In this document: positions 35,301 through 50,300 of the stretch, piece by piece | How positions within the stretch are numbered: the stretch's first letter is position 1 | Layout of the letters: each line of letters starts with the position of its first letter | Notes under the pieces: generated by a model | Databases searched by the model: none | What the model was told of the DNA's origin: nothing | The model's input: only the letters and a program-made list of their open reading frames with translations | Assembly (NCBI GenBank): GCA_032622095.1 | Contig: CP136066.1 | Span: forward strand, 60,606,609-60,670,608 | From: Siphonodentalium dalli | Lineage: Eukaryota; Mollusca; Scaphopoda; Gadilida; Siphonodentaliidae | DNA length: 64,000 bases | Direction of reading: 5' to 3' | Position numbers and translations under genes: made by a program

Positions 35301-38300
35301 TGTTGTCTCATCTCATTTCAGGGTACATGCTGCTTCTTGCCAATGGCAACAAACAATTTCATTTGGCAAAAACAAATTTAATTTGGAAAGTGGATTTTTA
35401 TTATAGGATGTAAACTATCTAGTCATAAAACGTCATCGCGGGTGGATTATTCATTATGTGTGCTGACTTACAGACTTGCTTCAGTATCTCATTTTACCTG
35501 TTTCTGTGGTTAGTTTTCACATTATTATACAAAGATAAATTCCTTCAATTTCCCGAATTATACCATCAATTAAATTTGGGAAACGATTTTGACATTTAGT
35601 CGCATCAGTGCTATAAGGTCGTAACTCCATTTTGGCGGGAAATGAGTATTTGATATCATTCGAATCGTGAGAAAAAATCAAATCCGATGGTCCAAACTGT
35701 TTTTGAATTGGATGGCAAATATTCTCACAAACCAGTGACACAAATGTCGTATCTCCAGCGATCTTCACAACTATTCATGCTATAAGGTCGTATGTCCAAC
35801 AGCAGCCAATCGGATGGTTCAGGTTGTCCACGTGACTTCTGTTTTGTGTTTGTAAATTCTAAATGTGTGCTATATGGTCGTATCTCCATGTTAGTCACGT
35901 GATCATATGGTGTTTTAATTTTGTGATTTTTCCACAAATTTCTGTATGATGATGCACATGAGTGAATATTCATAATGTAAAATAGGCACTTTTTAGTTTA
36001 TAGACGCATGCGATTGCCACCATATTTAGGTTAATTTGTATTTATTAGCACAACTTCCTTATAGCACGGAAACCAATCGTCATTGACGTACACAAAAGGT
36101 CATATCTCCAAACAAGTCATTACTTTTTAAAAGAAAACGATGGAGTAAACAGAAAAAATATGTGGTTCAATGGACAGCTAATGTCAGTTTTCATTGGGAT
36201 AAATACAACAATAAGTCATGCTTTGTCAACATTAGGAGAAATGTTGTCTGAAAACTTCAACCTTCATTTTCTCGGAAAGTTGAAAATGTGGGTTACGACA
36301 TTATAGCACTGATGCGACGATTTGGTAATACAAAATTCCATTTGGCAATAATGTTGACAAGAGAAAATTTAGGTTCAGCGCCATCCCTGATCTCATTCCA
36401 ATCATCTATCGTCGATCATTTAATGTAATTATGTTCAATATTTACATAGCCCGTCTGTGTTAAACTAGATCCTGTTCGGTGCCAATTGGGTTACCCGTCT
36501 TATACCCAAATGACACAGACCGTAACATGAACACGACATTACTAATTGTTGACATAATCACTAAAAGCAGTCAGCAGAATAATTTGGCATGATTTTAAAA
36601 GTTCAGCCGAATTGCATCTGAAGCCAGTTATTTATATTGATCACGTTATCGTTGCTAAGTGCTGGGAAATCTTATATTGGGCTGCATGAGCTAGTCTCAA
36701 ATTCTCAGCTGATTTTGTGAACAAAAATAAGAATACATTCAGCTTTTTTATTCAAGCCTTGAAATAGTGTGTCTGTCATTTGCAGAATGAGGTCCCCAGA
36801 GGGTGAATTTAGCGATGCTACCCCACATAGCGGGCTAGCATCACCAAATTCACCCTCTGGGGACCTCATTCTGCTTACACCTCAGCAGAATGAGGTTCCC
36901 AGAGGGTGAATTTGCTGATGCTAGCCCGCTATGTGGGGTAGCATCACTAAATTCACCCTATGGGGACCTCATTCTGCAAATGACAGACACCCTATTTCAA
37001 GGCTTGTTTTTATGGGAATAAATCAACACAAAGGTATATAGACATAAGAAACGATTGAAGTGGGTGTGTTTCTTATTGGGGGATACAACATACATTTAGT
37101 GCTTCACAGTTCACACAAGGTGCACCAATGACCACACCGCCAATTCCCCACACACACCCACTAAATTCATTTATTAAATGATTTTATTTGTTTACGTTAT
37201 TATTTTTTGGTGGTGGTGATTCTGTTGAAAATTGCAGATTTTGATTCAAATAGGGTGAATTATGATGTGAACAGTTTGAGTTTTGTGAAAGGGAACCTGA
37301 AACTTCAGCAAAAAAATGGTTGGGAAACAATTGCCTCATGTAGAACAAAACAGAAAATGATACAATTTTTCACAATGACCAGTAACAAAGCTCTGTCTTA
37401 TCAATCAAACATGATTCCTCCCGATTCCACTTCATCTGGTTACAATTTTAGGCAAGATAGTATCCACCCGCCTGGCAGCAATAGAGACATTTACATGAAT
37501 ACTTTTCTGCACGAGCATGAAATAGTTTATCGTATTCAATAAATTTGTCAAACACACTTGAAGAATTTAAGAGTAAATTAAACAATGACCGTGCAAAAAT
37601 TGCAAATTTTTATCTCCAGTGTTATTACAGGAAAGCCCAAATATATTATTTTTAAAAGTATAATACATTTTTCCTTAAAGAAAGCCTGAACACTGAACTA
37701 TATGGATATATGTCCTGCATTTGTAAACCATAGTAGAAAAGGGGTTAACTTTTTGTGGTCGCCTACGATCCCTCACGGTCTTCAGTGGCTTGCTCGGAAT
37801 CAGTCACGCATGCGCAGTGTGAAAGGCTTCCTTTAGCGGAAAAATATCATACTCGTATTAGATTAGGATGCAGCAACCTGAACCGTAACCTTGTTATTAA
37901 TCACTTGAAAGAATCACCATTGTGTCAATGCGGTTGTTTTGAAATTGAATCAGCTTACCATTTCTTCTTCCGATGCCCTCTTTACACCTGAATTAGATTA
38001 GAACTTCTAAGTATCTTACCCCGTAAGTATGATAACAACCGATGTTCTATTGCACGGATCTCAATCCCAAACAATTCAATCTAATTAAATTCCGAAATAT
38101 TCTTGGCCATACAGAAGTTTATTTTAGATACTGGCCGTTTCTCATAGATCACTTCAGTCGACGCGGCTAGATTCCATTTACCCTATGTATGAACTGCTTT
38201 TTCTCCTCACTGGTTGTGATGCATATGTGCCAGTGATTTCCTCACTGAACAGATGTTGTGTTGTTTTGTATCTAATGTATGTTGTGTCAAACCTGTCTCA

Positions 38301-41300
38301 CTCCCTCTATCTCACTCACTCTCTCTCTCTCTAACCCTCTCCCTTAACTCCCGTATTACATGTTATACTCATATCTCAATTATAAATATGTAATATTAAT
38401 ATTCTAATCAAACAAAAACTTTATCCCATCTGCTTTACCTCAAGTGATATTTCCATAACATGAGGTAACATTTATTCCACGAGGAGAGAACTTTTAAAAA
38501 GCATTTTGCTTGTTGTCCAATCCTCTTTCTAAATCTCTATGTATCTATATGTGTATTGTGTTTGAGTAATATGCTTGATTTAAAAAAAATAAATATTGTT
38601 TGCACTAAACATAAATGGCACAGAAAACCAACCTGAATAACCTTAGCTGCATCTGGTCCGATCTTTGGGTGCACATATTTTCTGGCATAACCAACATACT
38701 GCAATGAGAAATATATACGAGTGAATTGTGGATATAGTGTGACATTTGCATAATGAGGTCCCCAGAGGGTGAATTAAGCGGCATAGCTGGCTAGCATTAA
38801 CAAATTAGGCCTAGACTGCTATGGGAGACATAGGATCAGATTGAAGTTCCCCAGTTGAAGTTGGTGAAGCTTATAAATTTATAGTCGCCTCGATTATGCA
38901 ATTTATCTTCAGAAAATTAGGGGATAAAGAAATGTATATGTATGTATGTATATGTATAAGGTAATACATCGGCCTAACAATATTGACGTTATAAGCCAGT
39001 GCATTCTCTTATATATGTGAGGATCCCAATGGGAGATTCTCATATATAATAGAATAAACTGGCACCGCGCGCTCCCATCATGAAAGACATTATGGCCTGA
39101 GAAACAGGAAATTGCATTTGGATGGCCTTAGATTTTATGAAAAATTAGCTTGGGTACCCTGCATTGCTCGGGTGAAGAATGCATAATTTATTAGTGGCCC
39201 TTCATGTAATTTAAAATAATTATTAGTCATCTGGGGTAAACAGCACCTATTGAATGACTCTCCAGATAAAGTTACATCTAAGTTTATCATAAACGCTCAT
39301 AATTGCTAATTATTAGTGCATCTTTGATGTCAACAGCACCTATCCTGTGATATTCCCCGCATCGTTACCTATATGTAAAATATTTCAGCTTTGAGTATGG
39401 AACCGTTTGGTTGCCTCTAGCCAAAATATATATAAAATAAATATTAGTGCCATTTTAAGACATCTGAGGTGAACTGGACCTATCTAATAACGCTCCCCGG
39501 GTACAAACTTTAACCAGAGGACTGGAACCCTAAATATATTTTGACTGATACACTAACCTTCCTAAGTAGCTGATTTGGAATCAGATCTAAGTTCTCTCCT
39601 CTGGATACTTTTAGTCTGTCACTCAAAGCTTTATCCGACTCCAGCAGAACACTCTGGTCCATATTCTACAGAAAATAGGAAGACGTTTAACCCTTTCATG
39701 ACAGGAGCTGCGATGGTGCAGCATTAAATATTCTGTGCCAGAGCATTCTCTTAAGTATGTGAGTCTCCCATAGATAAAGGTAAATATCATTAGGCCAATG
39801 CATTCTCTTATATATGCAAGGCGCCCTATGGGCGACTCGCATATATAAGAGAATGCATTGGCACAGGGTTTTGCAAAATTTCAGGAAGCTCCAGTCATGA
39901 AAGGGTTAATGATGATTCATGTTCAAATCAGTAACTGTTGTTTCCAAGGAGGGAGGAAAACAAAAACTTATCCAACTTAACTCTGGTTTGAATTTAACAT
40001 GGTAAAATAAATATTAGTTGCCAAGGACTATAGTTTCCATCTGTAAAGTTACATTTTATCTTAAAATACCTACACAAAAACAAAAAAATACTAATGCAAA
40101 TACTCTTTATTGATAATAATCTATCTTTTATACTGTTTGGATCACTAATTAAGCACCTTAGTCTCATCAATATTTTTCGTTTCAATTTTACTCGTTCCCG
40201 ATCTTTCCCCATTTTACCCCCTTTTCATGTTATTTTTAGCTTGTTATCCGTTCGCCATTTTACCACCTTTTATAGCATGTTACCACCCCCAATTTACCAG
40301 TAACTTTTAAATATTTTTTCGATTTGTAATTTTATGCGCTTTTGTATTTCTTAGTAACGTCTCACTTATAGTTCTACTTTTTTGTTGATGTCCATAATCA
40401 TGTCTTATATTTGCAATTGTATTTTATGTTTAACATGTCAAGCGTTTTAGAGCACTTCGGTGGATTTTACACTAAACAAAACAATATGGTATAATCCTAT
40501 TCTTAATTATCGTAGTAGAATGGTTAAAAAACCCACAGTTACTCCCGAATCTATTTTAGCCAAAATGGTATGAAAATTTTATGGTCAGTTTTTTTCGAAA
40601 TGGTACGAAAATTCTATGGTGCAATTATTCCAATGGGGATTTCAATAGATGATGTAATGAGTCTATTTTAGTTCACCTGGAACACATGTAATCCCCAGCT
40701 TGCGACAGCTCATTAATATTCATGTTTCCAAATAAAGCACTGGCTCCTGTTTTGATTGACGCGTGAGAATGGCAATGCCCACATGCGTTAACATAGTACT
40801 GTTATTGAGATGATATTATGTTGCATCATCACCTTATTTAGAACATGCACAAGTAATTTACTACAGATTTACAATGCAGTAAATTCCTTATCTGGTGTGT
40901 GATGTAACTATATGTGACCCGCCATATCAAATCCAGTCGTAAGTCGGATTTTTTTACCCTGTGCCAATGCATTCTCTTGTATATGCGAGTCGACCATAGG
41001 TCGCCTCGCATATATAAGAGAATGCATTGGCCTAACAATTTTTTATCATTTTTTTTAAATAAATGTTTCTTACAATTTTTAGGACATAAAATAAAAGACA
41101 TCCATTACCCTGCAGGGAGCCCCACACATATATAGAAGCATATAGAAGAGTGTCGTCTGCTCATGTTTGTCTGGGGCTCTGTATGGGTGAAATTATAAAA
41201 TTGTTAAAGAATACAAGAAAAAATTATTAAAATTGTAAAAAATTGTTAGGCCAATGCATTCTCTTATATATGCGAGGCGACCTATGGTCAACTCGCATAT

Positions 41301-44300
41301 ATAAGAGAATGCATTGGCACAGGGTAAAAAAAATCCCGACTTACGACTGGATTTGATATGGCGGGTCACATATGCATGTTAGGAGAGAAAACAAACTAGA
41401 TTCATAAATGTTAATCTCTTTGCAAAAACAACTCTATTAGGTACACATATTTTGCTTGGTCATTCCCCAATCATAACGTAATGTATATTAGCTGAATTTT
41501 GAACCCACAATGGGTAACTTTGTACATGTTTGATCAGTTCAAGATGCATTAAGCACCCCTCAATTTCTATTTATATGGATTTGGGGTAAAAAATAAAAAA
41601 GGAACCCACCGATCAAAGCTCAGAGTTATTAGATATCAATTTTTTAAATCTAATATTTTTCACCATCGAGAATTAATAGTGGCCCAGTAAACCTGTCGAC
41701 GAGCTCAGACCAAATAGCTGATGAAGATGGATAACTCTAAATTCAAGAGGTTTTCTGTTGATAATAAGGCCAAATTTCATCGAACAACATGTTGATAAAT
41801 AACACATTTTGGGCAATTTTATACTATAGTTGACAGTGGTCAGCATTATTTTTGGGCTATTAATCGATTCTGATAACTGAAGTGGCATTTCTAAAAAATG
41901 TTGTTGTTGTTGGAATCTGATTATATGGGGACCATCAAATCGGTTTGAGTACCTTTAATAAGTGTGACGTAACATGCGGTCTGCAGTAATTAGGTGAGAT
42001 TGCAGTCAGACACTGCAGGTATGGCTTAAGTGACTAAGTGAAAAAAAGCGTGAATATTAATTGCCTTTTGTAGGAAGCTATTGATTGGTCGAGCATCGCA
42101 TTCTTCAGTTTTCATAGGTGCGATACCTCCTGTTTGATTAATTTATTCCATGGGAGTCTTTAGAGCCCAGTGTCGATTGTAATGAGACCTTGGTTTAACT
42201 TGAGCAAGCCTTAGGCTATAAATTTATTTCTAGGTGTGACTAGAAGTATAAGGCAACAGCAATGTAATTGCCTGGTTTACGAACCCCTCCAACAACTATT
42301 TCCTCAAAAAACAAATGATTGTATGATTGGTTTATGTTCATGCTTATTTAAGGTACTCAATCCGATGGTCCCCATATATAATCAGATTCCAACAACAACA
42401 ACATTTTTAGAAATGCCGCTTCAGTTATCAGAATCCGTTAATTGCCCAAAAATAATGCTAACCCCTGTCAACTATAATATAAAATTGCCTGAAACGTGTT
42501 ATTATCAACATGTTGTTTGAGGAAATTTGGCCTTATTATCAACACAAAGCCTCTTGATTTTAGAGTTATCCATCTTCATCCACAATTTGGTCTGAGAACG
42601 TCGGCTCATCAACTTTTTCTGGGCCACTAATAAGTCTCAATTAATATTGTGGCAGTGATGCATATTTTTATTTATATTTTTTCGCCCTCCTGCATCTACT
42701 TTTTATCAACACAAATGCTCGCAAACCAAACTATTTAACTGTTGTGGCGTAAAAGATAACATCTTTATGGAGAGAGAAATTGATACACACTTGGTTACTT
42801 CTCTTTGCTGTGATACCCCGTAATGCACTGAAAAATAAGAAAATAGTCCAAATATAGAATTTATAGATGGAAATTATAGATTCCGTCAGCCATTGAAAAA
42901 TGAGAGAATAGTCTATCTATAGAATATATCAATGGAAATTATCAAATTTCAAAGTAAAATCCTAAAGCAGATTAAAACCATAGTTTTTTGTTTTGATCAT
43001 GAAAACATTATCATAATATATACTTCAACGTACATGCAAAGCTTATCAACTTCCTAGGGTTCCAAGTAAATTAAAATTAATACAAGCAATCACCAACTGT
43101 GGTATCCCCTTACTAGGTGAGCAAAGTTGGGTATGGGCATTTTCAAAATAAGCTAAAATATAATTTAAATCAGGCAATATTTGTTTGAGATTAGTTAATA
43201 TTTGTTTTAGTTCGGGCTTAAATTTAATTGCAATGCCAAAATATTACAATCAAAGGGCTGTAACTCTGGTAAAAATTGTATGGCCGGGCCTAGTTTGCAA
43301 ACTCGTTTCAGAAACTCCTCTTGTGAACTCAAAGACCAAAAATCTTTCAAATCCATTAATAATTGTTCAAAATAAAGCCTGGACAATTTTTTGTGGGTTA
43401 AATGGCAAAAAATGACAACCAAAGGGCCGTAACTCTGGTGAAAATGTCCGACCGGGTCTAGTTTGTAATCTCGTTCCAGATATTCCTCTTGTGAATTCAT
43501 ATATCAAAAATCTTTGAAATCTGTTGATAATTGTTCGAAATAACCCACGAATAACTTTTTGGATGGACGCATTTACAAATGACTACGGTACTTACATGTA
43601 TGTGGCTATGATTTTGTGAAATGGATAGTTATGTGACTAATTTCTGTTACGAGGCTAGCCACATAACAGCGTTCAGATGAACCCTCAAAAATTATCTATT
43701 TGGCCTAATCAGCCTATTTAATTTTGAAGTCCCTCAAAAGTGGGAAACTAAAATTCAATTGATTAAGACATCCATGATTTGTGGAGTTATGTGGCTAGTC
43801 ACCCAGTCATGGACGTGTCAGTTTTTCCTATTCCACTGTCCTATTTGCTGTATGCAATATTTTGAGTTTCAATCAGCTTCTTCTGCTATAATTCCTACAT
43901 GTTATGATTCCATAATCTGAAATTTTATCACTAAACTCCTTGATTGCCACATAAAATTTAATGGCTACTTGAAAAGCCACATACAAATTAGAGACACATA
44001 ATGATTTTAGCCACATAACTAATAGCGACATATCTATCCATTTGTTAGTCTAGCCGCATACCCCGATGGACGGAACCCATTCCAATATCCTGCACCGAAA
44101 AATTTCAGACGGGGAATGAGGTCTATATTCGGAGTGTAATTCTCTATATCTTCACTGCTAGCAGTGGATAACGATTATTATCCTTTAGCGATTTCTTCTA
44201 TAATCTATTGTTGAGAATATAATAAAATATTGTATTCATCTTTGATAATTCGTGGTAGAAGTTAATAGTGTTTAAGCCAAACTAGTTTTACCTTGAGGTC

Positions 44301-47300
44301 CCAGCATGCAATGCCATTACATGCTCTGATAGCATACAATCAAGTTCCTACAAAATAGACACCAAGTATAGATTAAGGATGTAATGTTCTATCTCTCGTT
44401 ATAAACATGCACACACTAACTATTGAAGGCTATCATATGAATATATAAACATGCACACACTAGCTATTGAAGGCTATCGTATGAATATCGAAAACAAATC
44501 TCTACAACCTAGCTGAGCTCAATATATAATAATAACAGGCACCTCTCTCATCACCCAAAGAACGCTTCATCAAAAATGTTTATTTGGACAATTATATAGT
44601 ACTAGCAGATTAGCCCGCCACTGGTGTGATTGGTCCCATGGCTTTGGTCGATCCATTAATTTTTGTTTTTCAAGGTAACCCCGTACAGGCACGCCGACAG
44701 CATGCTATAATTTGCGGGTACCCGTTTCAAGGTCATGTTGGGTGGACAAAAATATTCCCCGTCACGAGTTGACCATACATAACAAATTTCACGTCGATGT
44801 CACTGCTGACGACCAAGATATCGCCCAAGGTCATTTGTGGGTACCCGTTTCAAGGTCAAGGTCACAAACTGACCGGACGAAAATCTCCCCCGTCCCTTGG
44901 AAGCCCTAAGTATGAAATTTTGTCTCGATATCCCCAGTTTCCGAGACGGTCGATTGAGCGGTATTTATACTCGTGTATATAAACGCTCTTTAACAACGAC
45001 ACCGCAGATACGAATGCTCCTTAATCATTAACCCATCAATTCCAACAACGGTGACAGGGCGAAGGATGAAGGAGTGGTCGCACGGGCTCGCGATTGGTCC
45101 GAGTGCACAGCCTGTGGCTTTTTACCCTTACACAGCAAGTTTGGGTTCAATCGGCCCAGCATGTGAAATTGGACCCACCCATATTGTTCCCGGGATCAAA
45201 GTAGGCCTACATACCAAATTTGAGTCGGATCGGTCGAGGTCCAGAAACATGCCTATATGAGCGTATATAGCGAGGTGGAGGTCAAGGTCAAGGACACAGT
45301 TGCACATGAAATTGGACCCACCCATGTTGTTCCCCTGAGCAAAGTAGGCCTACATAGCAAATTTGTGTCAGATCGGTCGAGCAGTTTTCGAGTCTATAAG
45401 ACACACAGACAGAAGTTCCAAAATATATAATAGATTTTCAAAGAGTTCAAAATCTCCAATTCACTGATCTACAGATAAAGAAAGTTGTGCAATTTCAAGC
45501 CTGAGTTTAGAGTGCCTGTCATTTGCAGAATGAGCTCCCCATGAATTTAGTGACTCTATCCTGCATAATGGGCTAGCATCACTAAATTCACCCTCTGAGG
45601 ACCTCATTCTGCTTTAGGCCTCATTTTCTCTGGAAAGTTTCTTTATTATCAAATTTCTATAGAAACTTCTTCACATAGATTCTATTTCTTTTTTAGTTTA
45701 GTTTCTCTATATCTCCAAATTGGCAGACTACACACTGCATAATCGAGGTTCCCGACAATATTCACCATTTGGGAACTTCAATCTGAGTCAATGTCTCCCA
45801 TAGCAGATGAGGCCATGCATAATGAGGTCTCCAGAGGGTGAATTTGGTGATGCTATCCAACTATGCAGGATAGCGTCACTAAATTCACACTCTGGGGACC
45901 TCATTCTGCAAATGACAGGCACACTAATCTCAGGCTTGGCGGGCTTTAAGCCTTTCATGACTGAGCTGTGGTGGTGCAGCATTAAAGATCCTATGCCAGT
46001 GCATTCTCTTATATATGAGAGTCTCCCATGCCGATGTCAAGGTAAATATTGTTAGGCCAATGCATTCTCTTATAAATGTGAGGCTCCCTATGGGAGACTC
46101 GCATATATAAAAGAATGCATTGGCACAGGGTTTTCACAAATTTTCAGGAAAATCCAGGCATGGAACGGGTTAATTTGGTAACCTACCTCATCTGGTTTAT
46201 CCATCAGAATGAACACAATGTCAAATCTGGACAGAAGTGCACTCCCCATTCTGAAACAAATTATGTTATAAAACTTAATTAATGTCTGGTATATGTAAGA
46301 ACTGAGTTCAGAAATGAAATGTCACGCAATGTGCTAGATTCCTTTGAGCAATACATATATATATAGGTTACAAGGAACTAATTATTTTCCATAGGCTGTA
46401 GTGTAAACATTATGTCCCAATCCATGCAGGCTTCGAATTTTCCCTTCAATTCTGGAGGAACCAAACCTGGGAATTTAATAAATTTTGAGAACAAAAATTT
46501 GCCAACCCCTATATCATTTCTCATCCCAAATTCCCACAATATTAAATAGAGTTTATATTCAATATCTACATCATTTGATCAGGAAATGCATATTTTAAAA
46601 TTTTATGCATTTAATTTTCTGAAGATAATACACTAATCAGCTGTAGATTAGTGTCCCTGTATTTTTCCAAGAAAGATAATTCCACATAATTAATACCTTG
46701 TAATTAGCAATCAGCCGTTATTAAAAACTCAGAGATTGGTGTATCTGTATCTTGAAGTTTGAAACATATGCTTTCTATGATTGTGAATTATAACATAACA
46801 GCCTTTCAAGGAGTCAGTTTTAGGGCTTTTGTTATTTTCCCCTTATATTTTTCCACTGGAAAATGGCAATACATGTAGCATCAACGTCCCAGTACACAAC
46901 ATCAGGATATGATAAGTTGTATAGCAGTGAAGAGGTTAACCCTTTATGGAGCCCCAGACAGAGGGAACAATGCACTGATGACTGTCTTCTGCTTGGATCT
47001 GTGCGAAGCTCCATACGGGAGAGTTATTAAATTATTTCTTCTGGATGCCTACAGTATTACATCTACACATGTTTAACCCTTCCATGACTGAAGCTTCCTG
47101 AAATGTTTATAAAACCCTGTGCCAATGCATTTTCCCGAAACATGTTTTAATGACACAATGTTATTAGTTTCCCTAAAAAAGACATGAAAAATCCAGTATC
47201 ATATATATTTGATTTAAAATGATTTAAAGGCGGGTGAGACATGTGTTATCTGTTTAGTAAAACTGAGGACCTCACTGCATGGTAAGAGCAGTGTCATCTT

Positions 47301-50300
47301 TAATAATTCCACAGCAATTTCTAACCATGACCAAAACCATACAGTAATGCCCTAAATAACAACTCCTTAACCACAGCAGAATTATGGGTAATTTTTCAGG
47401 ATTTAGTAGGAAATATGGCTTGTTGCCATTCATCGGAAGCTCTCACTGAGAGCTTCCGATGAATGGCAACAAGGCTTATTTCCGACTAAATCCTGAAAAA
47501 TTACCCATAATTATGCTGTGGTTAAGGAATCGTTGGGCTGTTGGTGATGGAGAATATCTGCAGGTAGCAATTCTTACTTGAGATTTTCAGAAACTGTCTT
47601 TGCCTTGTTGTAGTGGCCTCCGACAGGATTGGCTGCAGCGAGGATAGATGTACGCGCTGGTAGGCTAGTGGAAAAATAACGATTACTATTAAGAAGTAAT
47701 TACGTCATATTCATTCAAAAGGTGTAACAAAGACAGTTGAAAACAAGAACATTGCTTGCACCTGGCAATATGCCCATGGTAATTCCCACAAAGGGCCAGA
47801 ACTCTGGTGCAATTTGGTGGTCGGATGAAACCCAAATTTGAACTTGACCTGTATTTTGTGCTAGTAAACTCACATACCAAATATAATTCCATTCAGTTCA
47901 GACTTACCAAAGTTATAAACTGGAAAGGCGAGTAAAAATTCCAACAAAATGGACCATAACTCTGGTGAAAATTGGCAGGCGGAACCCGAATTTGAAAAGA
48001 TGATTGGGCCCCAATAAAATATTGCGACATTTGTTTTCATTGAAATTCTTGAATTGGAAACAGAATAGCGTGCAACTTCCAGAAAAAGGTATATTGCATT
48101 ATCGGAACATGAAGCAATTTTAAACTTCACGCATTGCTTTTCTTGGTTTTTATCATAAAAATTTTGTAGAACAATAACAATTTCAGAGCAGCCAGATGAA
48201 GATATTCTTCCAATGGTCTAATGTGCAATTTTATGTGACCGCTGATTAAAAATTTTTAACCGACACAAATAAAACAATGTCAAATTAATCGAAAAATTGT
48301 AAGAAATAAAACATGTATTTTCAGTGCTATATCAACAAATTTATTCGGAAATCTTCCTTATGTTTTGAGATACCTCTTACCAAATTATGTCTACTTAATT
48401 TTGTGGTTCGAATGAGTCATGTCCATTTAAAGCAACATAAACCTTCGCAGTGGGTACATGTGAGAAATTATAAAATTTATCATCAAGAGGTACATGGAAG
48501 AATAGATTGACTTCGCTTATATTCACTATAAATAATTCTCCAATAACGATATTTTGCATGTTGAACCACTGTTTTGTAAACTGTTATAGTGATTTGTAAA
48601 CAAACATCGCTGATCATTCAAGTAATTAAAATATTTTAGTCTAAATCTGTTTTTCAGAATATTTTTCAATGCTTTGACCTTTTTCAATGTTTACGGTCAC
48701 GATTTTATTTGTCTTTAGAATTTTATTGGAATGGATTTTGATTGATTATGCAGCTGATATGTTTACAGTAATGCTCTAAATAATTGACTCATTAACCCTT
48801 TACCCAACAGAACGGCCCTGTGCCAATGCATTCTCTTATATATGCGAGTCGACCATAGGTCGCCTCGCATATATAAGAGAATGCATTGGCTTAACACATT
48901 AAAAATTATAAAATTGTTAAAGAATGTAAGAAAAAATTGTAAAAAAAGTTTTTTTTTAGGCCAATGCATTCTCTTATATATGCGAGGCGACCTATGGTCG
49001 ACTCGCATATATAAGAGAATGCATTGGCACAGGGCATAACTGTAACTATCACAATGTGGTCAAGGAGCCGGTTCCAATGATATCCATATTTGTATGGTTC
49101 TATTGAGACAGACCGAAGATATTTTAGGCTGTTGAAGCTTTATTTGGCCGGTTTTGGCCGGTTTGTTGGGTAAAGGGTTAACCACAGCAAAATTATGGGT
49201 AATTTTTCAGGATTTAGTCGGAAATATGGCTTGTTGCCATTCATCGGAAAGCTCTCACCTGCAACATATTATAAACGTAACATCCATATTGCATTGACAT
49301 TCCAACTGCTTTGTAAACGGCTGAGTACAACACGTTAAAAGGGACAGTTATTTTGAGAATGTGAGGTGTGAGTAATTGCGTGCAAGCACAATTGAATTAT
49401 GCTTAAGCGTAATTGAATTGTGCTTAAGTACAATAGCAGTTGAATTATGCTTAAGTGCAATTGAATCTCCTGAGAAATAAACTATTTCTGTTTAACTGGC
49501 TTAGATCATGGCATGAATCTCTACTCTGGCTACGTCTGTAAAGATCATATTCTACCAGTTCAAAACCTGGGAACTTTTTGAAGAAACTTTTTGAAGTTCC
49601 AATAAGGGATGTACGGTAAGAATGAAGATAAATCTATTGAAACTAGTTGAGTTTTGCAATTGATACATCGTGCTATGTTATGATTTATCTATAGTAAACT
49701 AACCTGCATACTATACCAGCTTTAGCTATACTGATACTCTGTTGTTCCTGTAGACAGATGAATATATTATTAGTGGGAATTAGCCATATCAAATTAATTG
49801 TTTGGCTGATATTACATGCCAGTTAAAATAATGGCGGGTTGATAAGACTACAAATTTAAATTTTTATAATTTACTTTTAATTTGTATTAGAGGTAAAATT
49901 CATTTCAATAAGTTGGGTAGTATTTTTTATTTTGTCATAAGCCCAAAGTTTTGACTCACTATGTGATATTTCACATATGCTGGTAAGAAAGCCCTATTTA
50001 CAAATAGACTAGTAAAATTTATGTGCATATTTGGCATGCACCTTTCGACTCTTAATAACTCCACTTTTATTATATTTTCTACTCAAAATAGTAAAATTTA
50101 CCTATAGATGGTTGGTTGTCTTTTTTTGAATGGAAAATAACATTAAATCTCTCACCATTGCTTCGAGCAGAGCCTGATGTTGGTTACCCATTTTATCGAA
50201 TTCATCAATACAACAGCAGCCGTGATCTGCCAAAACGAGTGCTCCGGCCTCCAGCGCAAAATCCCCAGAGCCGCCGTCTTTAGATAGAGTCACCTGCAAT

